Below are positions 42,493 through 51,465 of a stretch of 64,000 nucleotides of DNA, piece by piece. Position 1 is the stretch's first letter; every line of letters begins with the position of its first letter. The position numbers were made by a program, and so were the translations under genes. Below the pieces are notes generated by a model that saw only the letters and a list, made by a program, of their open reading frames with translations, did not search any database and was not told the DNA's origin. Origin of the DNA: Lacrimispora xylanisolvens (GTDB lineage Bacteria; Bacillota; Clostridia; Lachnospirales; Lachnospiraceae); contig NZ_PTJA01000018.1 in the NCBI RefSeq assembly GCF_002934545.1, positions 38,397 to 102,396 on the forward strand, given 5' to 3'.

Positions 42493-42494
42493 GT

Positions 42495-43190
42495 TTATTT
42501 GCTATTTTTCCCCTTTTTACGCATAAGAAACACGCATAAAGCTAATATTACCACGACCGAGAAAAAGTAGAGAAAACCAATATAAAAAACAGTGTCCCTG
42601 AAAAAACCTTCCGGAACAATATTAATCAGCATGTCAGTAGATGGATCAAGCATCCAAAAATCATTTGTAAAAAACATATGGTGAAACAGTATAAAATACC
42701 TGGTAAAATCCGTAGAAATAATCCCTGCGATTCCTGCGGATCCAAGGAAAAATAACCCGCTTCCTATCAAAACCGATCGGGGAAATGTATTGTTCCAGCT
42801 TATTTTCAATAACATAAGGATAATGAGGCAAAGCACCATTATCATAAGGCAGCCTCTACGAATTGACATGGCTCCTAAAAACAGCCCCTGAACATCTTCC
42901 ATATGAGCAATTTCTCTGGCACTGAAAAAATCTCTGCGGACTCCCCCCATTGTAGTTGTTACCTGAAGTTCTGTCCGGTTACCCTTTAAATACGCCATCA
43001 TCTGGTTTGTGACGTCCATCAGATCATCCATTTTCATGGAAACGGATTCGGTTACATTATATTTTTTATATTCCTTTTCGAAATAGCCGGGAGTCCAGTA
43101 AACGGCTGCCTCCACTGCTGTGAATAACAGCACCACCATAAGGCAGATGGAAAAAATGATACCAATTGTATATTGCAGTAAACGGTTCAT
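42495..43190 (-). CDS. TIGR01906/DUF1461 (Lit-like) integral membrane protein
   Basis: 231 residues with four membrane segments (about 5-28, 110-130, 140-160, 200-225) and a large extracellular loop containing SAREIAHMEDVQGLF, the conserved motif of the TIGR01906 family. Members include Lit, the lipoprotein intramolecular transacylase that converts diacyl to lyso-form lipoproteins. The ATG follows AGGAGG by 6 bp. It lies 14 bp downstream of the TRIC-like gene and probably shares its transcript. Whether this copy has Lit activity is unproven. Confidence 0.75.
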   Translation of the reverse strand: MNRLLQYTIGIIFSICLMVVLLFTAVEAAVYWTPGYFEKEYKKYNVTESVSMKMDDLMDVTNQMMAYLKGNRTELQVTTTMGGVRRDFFSAREIAHMEDVQGLFLGAMSIRRGCLMIMVLCLIILMLLKISWNNTFPRSVLIGSGLFFLGSAGIAGIISTDFTRYFILFHHMFFTNDFWMLDPSTDMLINIVPEGFFRDTVFYIGFLYFFSVVVILALCVFLMRKKGKNSK

Positions 43191-43204
43191 AAGTAACCTC
43201 CTGA

Positions 43205-43858
43205 TTAATTATTTTTTACGGCTGTAGGCAGATTCCAGCAAAATCGGGTAGCCAGTAGACGAATTACAATCACAGTTGCAGCTCCTGCCAGCATGGCAAT
43301 GTCTTCGTTGATGTGATTCATCAAACCGGCATACAGCATGGCACCTGCAATGGAAGCACAGGCATAGATGTGCTTTTTCAGTACATAAGGGGTCTGGCCT
43401 GCCATGATATCACGCAAAATGCCTCCGCCCACACCAGTGATGACACCTAGAAAAACTATGAGAAAATGATAATCACCATAGCCAGCCAAAACAGCAGTAT
43501 CGATTCCAACTACTGTAAATGCGCCCAGACCGATTGCATCAAAGATATTCATGACCTTTTCAAATGTTTCCATGTGGCGGCCGGAAATAAATTTCTGATT
43601 CATCCTTACTGTAATAAATAGAAGCATAACCGTAATAAAGGCAAGTAATACGTAAATCGGGTCCTTAAACAGCGCAGGAGGGACATTTCCAATAATAATA
43701 TCCCGCAACATACCGCCGCCCACTGCTGTTGTAACGCCCAGAACAATGACTCCCAGCAAATCAAGCTGTTTTTTTATGGCTACCATGGCTCCCGAAGAGG
43801 CAAAGGCAATGGTACCAACTGCTTCTACAAAAAAAAGCAAAGATAATTCTATTTTCAT
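43205..43858 (-). CDS. TRIC-like cation channel family membrane protein (UPF0126)
   Basis: 217 residues with seven predicted membrane helices built from two similar halves. Each half contains the family motif: TTAVGGGMLRDIIIG and TGVGGGILRDIMAGQ. Bacterial members of this fold (YicG/YvgT) are related to trimeric intracellular cation channels; some are annotated as glycine transporters. The ATG follows CGGAGGATATCC. First gene of a likely two-gene transcript. Confidence 0.9.
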   Translation of the reverse strand: MKIELSLLFFVEAVGTIAFASSGAMVAIKKQLDLLGVIVLGVTTAVGGGMLRDIIIGNVPPALFKDPIYVLLAFITVMLLFITVRMNQKFISGRHMETFEKVMNIFDAIGLGAFTVVGIDTAVLAGYGDYHFLIVFLGVITGVGGGILRDIMAGQTPYVLKKHIYACASIAGAMLYAGLMNHINEDIAMLAGAATVIVIRLLATRFCWNLPTAVKNN

Positions 43859-43969
43859 GGATATCCTCCGATTATTTCAAGTAGGGAAATTAAGGCAAGT
43901 ATAAAAGCTGTGGGAGTGTTTGTCAATATACAAAAACTGTGAGAAATACAGCTGTTCACAAAATATATC

Positions 43970-43998
43970 TTGATTTTTTTATTGAAATTATATATTAT
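43970..43998 (+). promoter_or_regulatory. Citrate synthase promoter
   Basis: TTGATT (43970-43975), 17 bp, TATTAT (43993-43998). It leaves a leader of about 105 nt before the coding start; no clear regulatory fold was seen in it. Confidence 0.55.
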
Positions 43999-44111
43999 AT
44001 GAAAAAGTTCAAAAGTGAACTGTTGGAATATATTTACAAAGGGAAAGGAGCGGGTAGGTATTTGGTAAGACGGCGGAACTTGATGATCTGTTTTCAGAAA
44101 GAGGTGTTTGC

Positions 44112-45470
44112 ATGATTGATCAGAAGGAATTTGAAAAAAACGTACAGGAGTGGTCAGATATCTGTTTAAATGATGAACGGATTGACTTAGAATCCTACGA
44201 TAAATACGATGTAAAGAGGGGGCTTAGAGATAGGAACGGTAACGGAGTGGTTGCCGGTCTGACCAAAGTGTCAAAGATCTTGTCGAGTAAAACCATAGAC
44301 GGAGAGAAGGTACCTTGTGAAGGGGAACTTTATTATCGGGGATATAATATTTATGACCTGGTAAATGGAGTAGTAAAAGAGGAGCGGTATGGATTTGAAG
44401 AAATTGCCTATCTTCTTTTATTTGGAGAATTGCCGGATAAAAAACAGCTGGAACGCTTCTCCCAGACACTGGGCTACAGCAGAACTCTCCCTACCAATTT
44501 TGTCAGGGATGTAGTGATGAAAGCACCAAGCCATGACATGATGTCCACCCTTGCCAGGAGTATACTCACCTTGTCAGCCTATGACGAAAAAGCAGGGGAT
44601 ATATCGGTGCCAAATGTTCTTCGCCAGAGTCTGATGTTAATCAGCGTCATGCCAATGCTGGCTGTCTATGGATACCATGCCTTTAATCACTATGAGCGGG
44701 GCGGGAGCATGTATATTCACAGACCCGATGAAAAGCTGTCCACAGCTGAAAACATTTTAAGACTTCTAAGACCTGATATGAAGTATTCGAAAGTGGAAGC
44801 TCATGTTCTTGACCTGGCCCTTATTCTTCACATGGAACACGGCGGCGGCAATAACTCCACGTTTACAACCCATGTGGTGACCTCTTCCGGTACGGATACC
44901 TACAGTGTGGTAGCGGCAGCTCTTGCATCATTAAAAGGACCAAAGCACGGCGGTGCCAACATCAAGGTAGTTGAGATGATGGAGGATTTAAGGAAAGAGG
45001 TACATGACTGGAAAGATGAAGAAGAAATAGAGGAGTACTTAAGAAAGCTGCTTCACAAGGAAGCATATGACCGGAAGGGATTGATCTACGGAATGGGACA
45101 TGCTGTCTATTCCAAATCAGACCCCCGTGCGGAAATATTCAAAGGTTTTGTAAAACAACTCTCGGAAGAAAAGGGACGTATGGAAGATTTTAACCTTTAT
45201 TCGTCCATAGAGAGACTGGCTCCCAAGGTAATCGGGGAAGAGCGCCGGATCTACAAAGGCGTCAGTGCCAATGTTGATTTTTACAGCGGATTTGTTTATT
45301 CCATGTTAGATATTCCCAATGAGTTGTTTACTCCCATTTTTGCAATAGCAAGAATCGTAGGCTGGAGTGCTCACCGGATTGAGGAGCTGATTAACATGGA
45401 TAAGATTATACGTCCGGCTTATGTGAGTGTGATGCAGGAAGAAGAGTATAATCCTCTTGATTTAAGATGA
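44112..45470 (+). CDS. Citrate synthase
   Basis: 452 residues. Key motifs are LHMEHGGGNNSTFTTHVV (first catalytic His region), GPKHGGANIKVVEMM, GMGHAVYSKSDPRA (second His) and the catalytic Asp in SANVDFYSGFVYSML. It condenses oxaloacetate and acetyl-CoA to citrate in the cytoplasm, here probably serving glutamate synthesis rather than a full cycle in an anaerobe. Specificity for oxaloacetate versus propionyl-CoA (methylcitrate) is not certain by eye. Start follows AGAGGTG; monocistronic with its own promoter and terminator. Confidence 0.93.
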   Translation: MIDQKEFEKNVQEWSDICLNDERIDLESYDKYDVKRGLRDRNGNGVVAGLTKVSKILSSKTIDGEKVPCEGELYYRGYNIYDLVNGVVKEERYGFEEIAYLLLFGELPDKKQLERFSQTLGYSRTLPTNFVRDVVMKAPSHDMMSTLARSILTLSAYDEKAGDISVPNVLRQSLMLISVMPMLAVYGYHAFNHYERGGSMYIHRPDEKLSTAENILRLLRPDMKYSKVEAHVLDLALILHMEHGGGNNSTFTTHVVTSSGTDTYSVVAAALASLKGPKHGGANIKVVEMMEDLRKEVHDWKDEEEIEEYLRKLLHKEAYDRKGLIYGMGHAVYSKSDPRAEIFKGFVKQLSEEKGRMEDFNLYSSIERLAPKVIGEERRIYKGVSANVDFYSGFVYSMLDIPNELFTPIFAIARIVGWSAHRIEELINMDKIIRPAYVSVMQEEEYNPLDLR

Positions 45471-45482
45471 TTTTCTGGTTAG

Positions 45483-45511
45483 AAAAGCAGGCTGAAATGC
45501 CTGCTTTTTTT
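45483..45511 (+). terminator. Citrate synthase terminator
   Basis: AAAAGCAGGC (45483-45492) pairs with GCCTGCTTTT (45499-45508), 6-nt loop, continuing into TTT. The A-rich 5' arm also gives a U-tract for the opposing gene, so it may act in both directions. Confidence 0.88.
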
Positions 45512-46481
45512 AACTGGAATGTATGATTCGGTGAAGCTCTGCAAATTTGTCAGTCAGATTGCCGGCAGCCCAATCATACATATCCCGGGTATCGTATTGG
45601 CGATAATCGCATTCCTGGATAACGAGGAGCATTGTGTAAACGTCATACCATATCGCCCGTAAGTATTCCTTATCAGTAAGGTGGTCAATGCCGTACCCCT
45701 TGAAAAAATCCGTGTCCGAATTATAGGTTCGAAATCCAACTTCCATCAGGGGATCTGCCCAAAGACTTCTCTCCCAGTCGATCAAACCGGTAATCCGGTT
45801 GTCTTTCACAAAGATATTCCCATCCCACAAATCCCAGTGGACCAGCGCGGGAGTTTTAACCTCATCAAACAGTTCTTTGCATGCTTCTAAATCCTGAAAC
45901 AGCCGCTGCTTGGATATCTTTAAGTCAATGGACAAACGTTCTCCATCTGAAAAAGCAAGCTCTGTCATAGTAGAAAACACATGATACCAGTCATTTCCCT
46001 GCAAAGACGGTTGTCCCAGATAGCCGAATTTGTCTCCTTGAATGGAGTTGATTTTTCTGTTCAGACCGCCCGCTTCCGTTCGTATAGCTGACTGTACAAC
46101 AGGGGATAGGCCGGAAAGAATGGAGTGAAAGCTGTCGCCCTCCAGTATCTCCATGAAAAAATACGGAGCATGAATCAGGCTTAAACTGTCATCATAAAAT
46201 AAGACTTTTGCAACGGGTACATCAGATTGTTCTTTTACTGTACGCATAGCAAGGACTTCGCTCATCATAATATTCTTCTCATAAGACATAACAAGAGCAT
46301 CCTCAGGAGGTGCAATCTTTAATATGCAGGAGGGAGCATGTTCCAGGGATATTTTATATGCCACATTAAAATAACCTTCTGTCAGTTCTTCAATACCTGT
46401 ACAGATTGCCTGTGGAAATGCGTGATGAATAAGGTTAAGAAGAGTTTCTTCGGATTGAATGTTTTTGGTCAGGCTGTTCAC
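45510..46481 (-). CDS. Aminoglycoside phosphotransferase/choline-kinase-family protein
   Basis: 323 residues from a GTG start behind AAAGGA. The kinase core has the catalytic loop VHWDLWDGNIFVKD (HxDxxxxN) and the metal-binding GLIDWERSLWADP (DxE/DxD position), typical of the APH family. Members phosphorylate antibiotics, choline, sugars or other small molecules; nothing here shows resistance. It is divergent from a TetR gene with a dyad between them, which may control both. Substrate unknown. Confidence 0.83.
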   Translation of the reverse strand: MNSLTKNIQSEETLLNLIHHAFPQAICTGIEELTEGYFNVAYKISLEHAPSCILKIAPPEDALVMSYEKNIMMSEVLAMRTVKEQSDVPVAKVLFYDDSLSLIHAPYFFMEILEGDSFHSILSGLSPVVQSAIRTEAGGLNRKINSIQGDKFGYLGQPSLQGNDWYHVFSTMTELAFSDGERLSIDLKISKQRLFQDLEACKELFDEVKTPALVHWDLWDGNIFVKDNRITGLIDWERSLWADPLMEVGFRTYNSDTDFFKGYGIDHLTDKEYLRAIWYDVYTMLLVIQECDYRQYDTRDMYDWAAGNLTDKFAELHRIIHSS

Positions 46482-46534
46482 CGTTCACCGTTCCTTTCTA
46501 AGAGCTGTTTGCTGGTTTTTTATTATTGTAACAC

Positions 46535-46554
46535 AGTGATTTCACCATGTCACT
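46535..46554. promoter_or_regulatory. Dyad between the APH-like and TetR genes
   Basis: AGTGA (46535-46539) and TCACT (46550-46554) separated by 10 bp form a dyad in the divergent promoter region, where a TetR-type repressor would bind. Arms are short, so support is modest. A -10-like TATACT lies near 46614 for the TetR gene. Confidence 0.35.
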
Positions 46555-46666
46555 AAAAGTACAGATACGGACACCTGGATTTAATTCATGGACGTTTTTT
46601 CCTCTCTTATGATATACTGAATTATGTAATTTCATCTCAGGATGAAAATTAAGGAGGAATTGTTAC

Positions 46667-47257
46667 ATGGCGAAGAAAAGTGTGCGCAATACCAGGGGGA
46701 AAATCGTAAGCGCAGCCTGGAAATTGTTTTATGAACAGGGATATGAAGATACCACTGTGGAGGAAATCATAGAACTTTCAAAGACGTCAAAAGGGTCGTT
46801 CTATCATTATTTTGATGGGAAGGATGCGCTTCTTAGTACGCTTAGTGTTTTATTTGATGATAAATATGAGGAGCTGAAAACTCAGCTTGATCCTGAACTT
46901 TCGGCTGTAGAAAAGCTGCTGCGGTTAAACAGTGAATTATTTACAATGATAGAGAATAGTATCTCCATTGATCTTCTGGCAAGATTATTGTCCACCCAGC
47001 TTATAACAAATGGAGAGAAGCATTTACTGGATCATAACCGCACCTATTATAAGCTGTTAAGAAAGATTATTGCCCAGGGACAGGAAGACGGACAGATTGG
47101 AACTAAAATGAGTGTCACTGAAATGGTGAAGCTTTATGCTCTCTGTGAACGGGCGTTATTATATGACTGGTGTCTGTGCGGAGGAGAGTATTCACTCAGA
47201 CAATACAGTGCATTGGTGCTGCCATCCTTTCTAAGCGGATTTTTGCCGGAAAAATAA
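46667..47257 (+). CDS. TetR-family transcriptional regulator
   Basis: 196 residues, start after AAGGAGG. The N-terminal DNA-binding region (KIVSAAWKLFYEQGYEDTTV, then EEIIELSKTSKGSFYHYFDGK) is clear TetR; the C-terminal helical ligand domain is unremarkable. It is divergent from the APH-like gene and 216 bp upstream of putP, which has its own promoter. Target unknown: APH-like gene, itself, or putP. Confidence 0.92.
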   Translation: MAKKSVRNTRGKIVSAAWKLFYEQGYEDTTVEEIIELSKTSKGSFYHYFDGKDALLSTLSVLFDDKYEELKTQLDPELSAVEKLLRLNSELFTMIENSISIDLLARLLSTQLITNGEKHLLDHNRTYYKLLRKIIAQGQEDGQIGTKMSVTEMVKLYALCERALLYDWCLCGGEYSLRQYSALVLPSFLSGFLPEK

Positions 47258-47379
47258 ATTATATATACTTGTATTATAATTATAACTAACTTGAGTACAG
47301 TAAAAAATTCTTATAGAATATACATATATTCATATTTTGTTTAAAAAAGTATGGTATTTAGTCTATACTTCGTTCTGCG

Positions 47380-47408
47380 TTGCGTTCTATTTTTGTTGAT
47401 GCTATAAT
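47380..47408 (+). promoter_or_regulatory. putP promoter (extended -10)
   Basis: TTGCGT (47380-47385), 17 bp, TATAAT (47403-47408) preceded by TGC, i.e. an extended -10. A second candidate (TTGAGT 47291, TAGAAT 47314) lies upstream. Confidence 0.68.
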
Positions 47409-47473
47409 ACACCCATTATTGCTGGGGGTATAAGGCTGACAGCAGAAATAAGTAAGTAACAAGGAGGGACATT

Positions 47474-49009
47474 ATGAGTATAGGTCAAATAGGCATATTG
47501 TCTGCCATTCTGGTTTATCTGGTGGCAATGGTCTATATCGGGTTTTATTACAGCAAAAAGGGTGGGGGTGACTCTGCTGATGAGTTTTATCTGGGAGGAA
47601 GGAAGCTGGGGCCGTTAGTAACTGCCATGAGTGCGGAGGCATCGGACATGAGCAGCTGGCTGCTGATGGGACTTCCAGGGGTTGCTTATATGACTGGCAT
47701 TGCTGATGCCGGGTGGACAGCAATCGGTCTGGCAGCAGGCACTTACTTAAACTGGCTTTTGGTTGCAAAACGACTTCGACGGTATTCGGTAGTATGCAAT
47801 ACCATTACAATCCCGGATTTTTTCTCCCGACGCTATCGGGATGAGAAAAATATTCTTATGTGCATATCCGCCATAACGATTCTTATTTTCTTTATTCCAT
47901 ATACTGCTTCCGGTTTTAAAGCAATTGGTACGCTGTTTAACAGTCTGTATCAGATTGATTATCATACTGTTATGATTATTGGTGCAGTCGTAGTGGTGGG
48001 ATACACGGTAATGGGTGGGTTCATGGCGGTTTCCACTACAGATCTTGTTCAGAGTATTGTTATGAGCATATCACTTATTATTATTGTTTTCTATGGAATA
48101 TCAGTTGGTGGAGGCTGGGATAAAGTCACTGAGAATGCAGGTGCTCTGGAAGGCTATCTAAGCATGAGCAGAACCCATACTATGGCTGATCAGACTTCAT
48201 CTCCTTACGGTGTATTAAATATTGTATCAACTCTGGCATGGGGACTGGGGTATTTTGGTATGCCTCATATTCTTCTGCGTTTTATGGCAATCAGCGATGA
48301 AAAAAAGCTTACAACTTCCCGCCGTATTGCGTCTACCTGGGTAGTGATATCCATGTTTGTAGCAATTCTAATCGGAATCATTGGTTACAGCGTTTCTGTG
48401 GCAGGTCATATTCCGGTATTTACTTCCGGATCGGAAGCAGAGACAGTGATTATCCAGCTGGCGGGGCTTTTGGGAAGTCATGGTTTTCTTTATTCCGTAT
48501 TGGCAGGTGTGGTGCTTGCAGGGATACTTGCCTGTACCATGTCTACCGCTGACTCCCAGTTGTTAACAGCTGCATCAGGTGTATCCCAGGATCTTATGCA
48601 GGATTTTTTAAAGCTTAAAGTAAGTCATAAAACTTCCATGCTGGCGGCCAGGCTGACTGTAATCGGAGTCGCGCTGATTGCGGTGTTCCTTGCATGGGAT
48701 CCCAATAGTTCCGTATTCACCATCGTTTCCTTTGCCTGGGCTGGCTTTGGAGCTTCCTTTGGCCCTGTAATGCTGTTTGCACTGTTCTGGAAAAGAAGCA
48801 ATTTTTACGGTGCTGTTGCAGGAATGATATCTGGAGGTGCAATGGTGTTTATCTGGAAGTATCTGGTGAGGCCTCTGGGTGGAGTCTTTAACATCTATGA
48901 ACTTCTTCCGGCTTTTACTGTGGCATGCGTGGCAATCATTATCGTATCGCTAATAACACCCGAACCTGATCTTCAAATTTATAAGGAATTTGATTCAGTA
49001 AATAAATGA
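47474..49009 (+). CDS. putP: Sodium/proline symporter
   Basis: 511 residues with about 13 membrane helices. FYLGGRKLGPLVTAMSAEASDMSSWLLMGLPG near residues 35-65 is the sodium-solute symporter signature typical of PutP, including the Asp of the SAEASDMS segment that binds Na+; GGFMAVSTTDLVQ and CTMSTADSQLLTA are further SSS motifs. It imports proline with sodium for osmotic balance or as a carbon/Stickland substrate. RBS AAGGAGG. Own promoter and terminator. Confidence 0.92.
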   Translation: MSIGQIGILSAILVYLVAMVYIGFYYSKKGGGDSADEFYLGGRKLGPLVTAMSAEASDMSSWLLMGLPGVAYMTGIADAGWTAIGLAAGTYLNWLLVAKRLRRYSVVCNTITIPDFFSRRYRDEKNILMCISAITILIFFIPYTASGFKAIGTLFNSLYQIDYHTVMIIGAVVVVGYTVMGGFMAVSTTDLVQSIVMSISLIIIVFYGISVGGGWDKVTENAGALEGYLSMSRTHTMADQTSSPYGVLNIVSTLAWGLGYFGMPHILLRFMAISDEKKLTTSRRIASTWVVISMFVAILIGIIGYSVSVAGHIPVFTSGSEAETVIIQLAGLLGSHGFLYSVLAGVVLAGILACTMSTADSQLLTAASGVSQDLMQDFLKLKVSHKTSMLAARLTVIGVALIAVFLAWDPNSSVFTIVSFAWAGFGASFGPVMLFALFWKRSNFYGAVAGMISGGAMVFIWKYLVRPLGGVFNIYELLPAFTVACVAIIIVSLITPEPDLQIYKEFDSVNK

Positions 49010-49025
49010 CAAAACAACAAAGTTT

Positions 49026-49057
49026 AACTGCCGGTTATTCGAATTCCGGCAGTTTTT
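49026..49057 (+). terminator. putP terminator
   Basis: AACTGCCGG (49026-49034) pairs perfectly with CCGGCAGTT (49046-49054) and is followed by TTT then GTTTG. Confidence 0.87.
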
Positions 49058-49155
49058 GTTTGCTTTTTTGACATATGGGATTTACAATAATTAAAAATCT
49101 ATTTTATAGACTGCAGCAATGGATGACATACTGATGGAATGAAAGGAGTTTATTG

Positions 49156-49794
49156 ATGCTTTTTGATAACAGGAATATTCCTGAGCAAGTGGGAGAGGTT
49201 ATTGAGAACCTGAATAAAAATAAAATGGCAGGATATTATGTGGATCAACAGGGGCTGTTGATTTCACTTTTGGATGAGCTGATCAAAGATGGAGAAACCG
49301 TAGGCTGCGGCGATTCCGTGACACTGGATCAGCTTGGGGTTTTCGATCATTTGAGAACTCGTAATATTCAGTTTCTGGATAAGTTTCAACCAACGCTGAC
49401 GGGTAAAGATAAAAGAGAATTGTATTTGCAGAATTTCCGGGCAGATACGTTTGTTACCGGAGTGAATGCAATTACGAAGAAAGGTGAGCTGTTTAATATA
49501 GATGGAAATGGAAGCAGAGTGGCCCCCATGTTATATGGACCTGGTCAGGTAATTGTTGTAGCAGGAGTTAATAAAATCACTGATAATCTGGACGAAGCCA
49601 TAAAAAGAACCAGGCAGATTGCAGCACCACTGGATGCAAAGCGGCTGGGCAAATCAACACCCTGCGCTGCTTTGGGCAGATGTATTGACTGCAATCATAA
49701 AGAAAGATTCTGTAATGATTTTGTTCTGATAACCGGCCAGTTTATAAAGGACCGGATAAAAGTGATTATTGTGGAGCAGAGTCTGGGATATTAA
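49156..49794 (+). CDS. LUD-domain (DUF162) protein, lactate-utilization family
   Basis: 212 residues from ATG 49156, seven bases after GAAAGGAG (a TTG one codon earlier is also in frame). The LUD fold is shown by VGCGDSVTLDQLGVFDHL and FVTGVNAITKKGELFNIDGNGSR, then a Cys-containing tail (CAALGRCIDCNHKERFCND) that may bind a metal. Relatives of LutC/YkgG act with Fe-S proteins in lactate oxidation, but single-gene forms are common and uncharacterised. Convergent with the LysR gene, 16 bp apart. Confidence 0.85.
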   Translation: MLFDNRNIPEQVGEVIENLNKNKMAGYYVDQQGLLISLLDELIKDGETVGCGDSVTLDQLGVFDHLRTRNIQFLDKFQPTLTGKDKRELYLQNFRADTFVTGVNAITKKGELFNIDGNGSRVAPMLYGPGQVIVVAGVNKITDNLDEAIKRTRQIAAPLDAKRLGKSTPCAALGRCIDCNHKERFCNDFVLITGQFIKDRIKVIIVEQSLGY

Positions 49795-49810
49795 GGAGGC
49801 AGCAGCAGCC

Positions 49811-50698
49811 TTATTGGTTAAGCAGCTCTAAGAATTTTTCTGATGCAGTGGAAACCGGCATGCCTTTTTTTAATACAACCGCCAGATTTATCTTTGGAAG
49901 AGGCTCTAAAAGGGGAATAAGAAAAAGCTTTTTGCAGGCCAGTTCATTTGCCACATAGTCTTTTGTTACGCAGGCGATTCCTAAACCGTTTATGGTGAAC
50001 TCAACAATCAGTTCCAATGTACTTAACTCTACCTGGGGACTTTTCTTAATTCCATGTGAGAGCAGAAATTGATCCAGAACTTTTCTTGTACTGCCGCCTT
50101 TGTGAAGTGCAATTAAGGGGTGCGCTTCTGTCAGTGCGTGAAGTGAGATGGGATTCCAGCTTAGAGGCTCATATTTCTTACCTGCAACAAAGCACATCTC
50201 TTTTTTTATTTCCCTGACCATATGAAGCTGTTCATTGTTATTTTCATGGAAATTAATTATTCCAACATCAATTTCTCCCTTATCAAGAAGCCTGGAGATT
50301 TCATAACTGGATTCATCTCTGACGTGGATGCGGATATCCGGATACAGCTGATGATAATGGGTAATGGGTTTTAGCAGGTCGTTTTTACAAACGGCAGAAC
50401 AGACAGCAATTCGCAGCTGTCCCAAAGTCATATCTTTCAATTCTCCAAATTTGCGTTCGCCGGAGAGAATCAGAGAGCATCCTTTTTCGATATATTGGTA
50501 CAGTATCTCTCCCTCAGCAGTCAGAGACACCCCTTTTGCATTTCTGAAAAATAACTGGCCGCCCAGTTTTTCCTCCAGTTGTTTTATGGAATAACTGACA
50601 GCTGGCTGAGAGGTGAAAAGCTCTTTGGAAGCTTTTGAAATGCTTCCAAGTCTGGCTGTGGTATAAAAAACACGGTAAAGTTCAAATGGAATAAACAT
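49811..50698 (-). CDS. LysR-family transcriptional regulator
   Basis: 295 residues if started at ATG 50698, just before FELYRVFYTTARLGSISKAS, the first helix of the LysR winged helix; an in-frame ATG at 50722 gives 303 residues, but its ribosome site would be poor, while GGGAGGT lies between the two. The effector domain has the usual two-lobe pattern (LRIAVCSAVCKNDLL, DVGIINFHENN). It is divergent from the LOG-type gene and convergent with the LUD gene; either could be its target. Confidence 0.88.
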   Translation of the reverse strand: MFIPFELYRVFYTTARLGSISKASKELFTSQPAVSYSIKQLEEKLGGQLFFRNAKGVSLTAEGEILYQYIEKGCSLILSGERKFGELKDMTLGQLRIAVCSAVCKNDLLKPITHYHQLYPDIRIHVRDESSYEISRLLDKGEIDVGIINFHENNNEQLHMVREIKKEMCFVAGKKYEPLSWNPISLHALTEAHPLIALHKGGSTRKVLDQFLLSHGIKKSPQVELSTLELIVEFTINGLGIACVTKDYVANELACKKLFLIPLLEPLPKINLAVVLKKGMPVSTASEKFLELLNQ

Positions 50699-50735
50699 AT
50701 AAAATTTTAATATACCTCCCATATTTAATCTCTAT

Positions 50736-50764
50736 TTTACTTATGGCTGTGAGCTGATTATAAT
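50736..50764 (+). promoter_or_regulatory. Promoter of the LOG-type gene
   Basis: TTTACT (50736-50741), 17 bp, TATAAT (50759-50764), in the gap next to the LysR start; a LysR box could overlap but no T-N11-A dyad was assigned. Confidence 0.6.
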
Positions 50765-50821
50765 AGTTTCAGATCACAACGTCAACGGATAAATGATTAT
50801 AAAACAAGTGGGAGGTACCGC

Positions 50822-51412
50822 ATGAAAAAAGTCTGTGTTTATTCAGGTTCTAATCTGGGAAACAAAGAAGAATATAAAGATTGCGCCAGAATGCTGGGTA
50901 AGATTCTCGGTGAAAGTGGTATGGAATTAATTTACGGAGGTTCCAACGTGGGATTAATGGGAGAACTGGCACAGGAAGTGCTGGAAAATGGCGGTAAGGC
51001 GACAGGCGTCATTCCCGCCGGACTGTTTCCCGGCCAGATTATCAATCAGGATCTGACACTTCTGATAGAAGTAAAGGATATGCATGAAAGAAAAAAAACA
51101 ATGGCTGATCTGGCAGATGCATTTATTGCATTGCCTGGCGGGATTGGAACTTATGAGGAGCTGTTTGAAGTTCTCAGCTGGTCACAGCTTGGTATTCATA
51201 AAAAACCGGTAGGATTATTAAACGTAGCCCATTTTTTTGACCCTCTGTTAAATATGATAGATGTAGCGATTGGGGAAGGATTTATGAATCCTTCCAACAA
51301 GGGGCTTTTACTGGTGGATACACACCCACAGGGTCTGATTGAAAAAATGAAGAATTATTCTTCCCCAGATCTTGGCGTCAAGTGGAAGCAATTGTCAGAA
51401 CGGAAGATTTAA
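50822..51412 (+). CDS. TIGR00730/LOG-family nucleotide 5'-monophosphate phosphoribohydrolase
   Basis: 196 residues, RBS GGGAGGT. The Rossmann fold holds VYSGSNLGNKEEYKDCA, YGGSNVGLMGELAQ and the family signature LPGGIGTYEELFEVLSW (PGGxGTxxE). Members release free bases from nucleoside monophosphates, best known for cytokinin activation in plants and YvdD-like proteins in bacteria. Bacterial role is unclear. Convergent with the V-ATPase operon, sharing a terminator. Confidence 0.9.
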   Translation: MKKVCVYSGSNLGNKEEYKDCARMLGKILGESGMELIYGGSNVGLMGELAQEVLENGGKATGVIPAGLFPGQIINQDLTLLIEVKDMHERKKTMADLADAFIALPGGIGTYEELFEVLSWSQLGIHKKPVGLLNVAHFFDPLLNMIDVAIGEGFMNPSNKGLLLVDTHPQGLIEKMKNYSSPDLGVKWKQLSERKI

Positions 51413-51417
51413 TATAA

Positions 51418-51464
51418 ACAGGAGAGCTGAGATGCCGTTCAATCCGGTATCCCAGCTCTCTTGT
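51418..51464. terminator. Shared terminator of the LOG-type gene and the V-ATPase operon
   Basis: ACAGGAGAGCTG (51418-51429) pairs with CAGCTCTCTTGT (51453-51464) with one G-U. It lies between two convergent stops; T-rich flanks are short. Confidence 0.65.
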
Positions 51465-51465
51465 T

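Noticed and set aside
45510..46481. Aminoglycoside resistance gene
   Set aside because: Only the general APH/choline-kinase fold is visible; no mobile context or resistance-class signature supports it.
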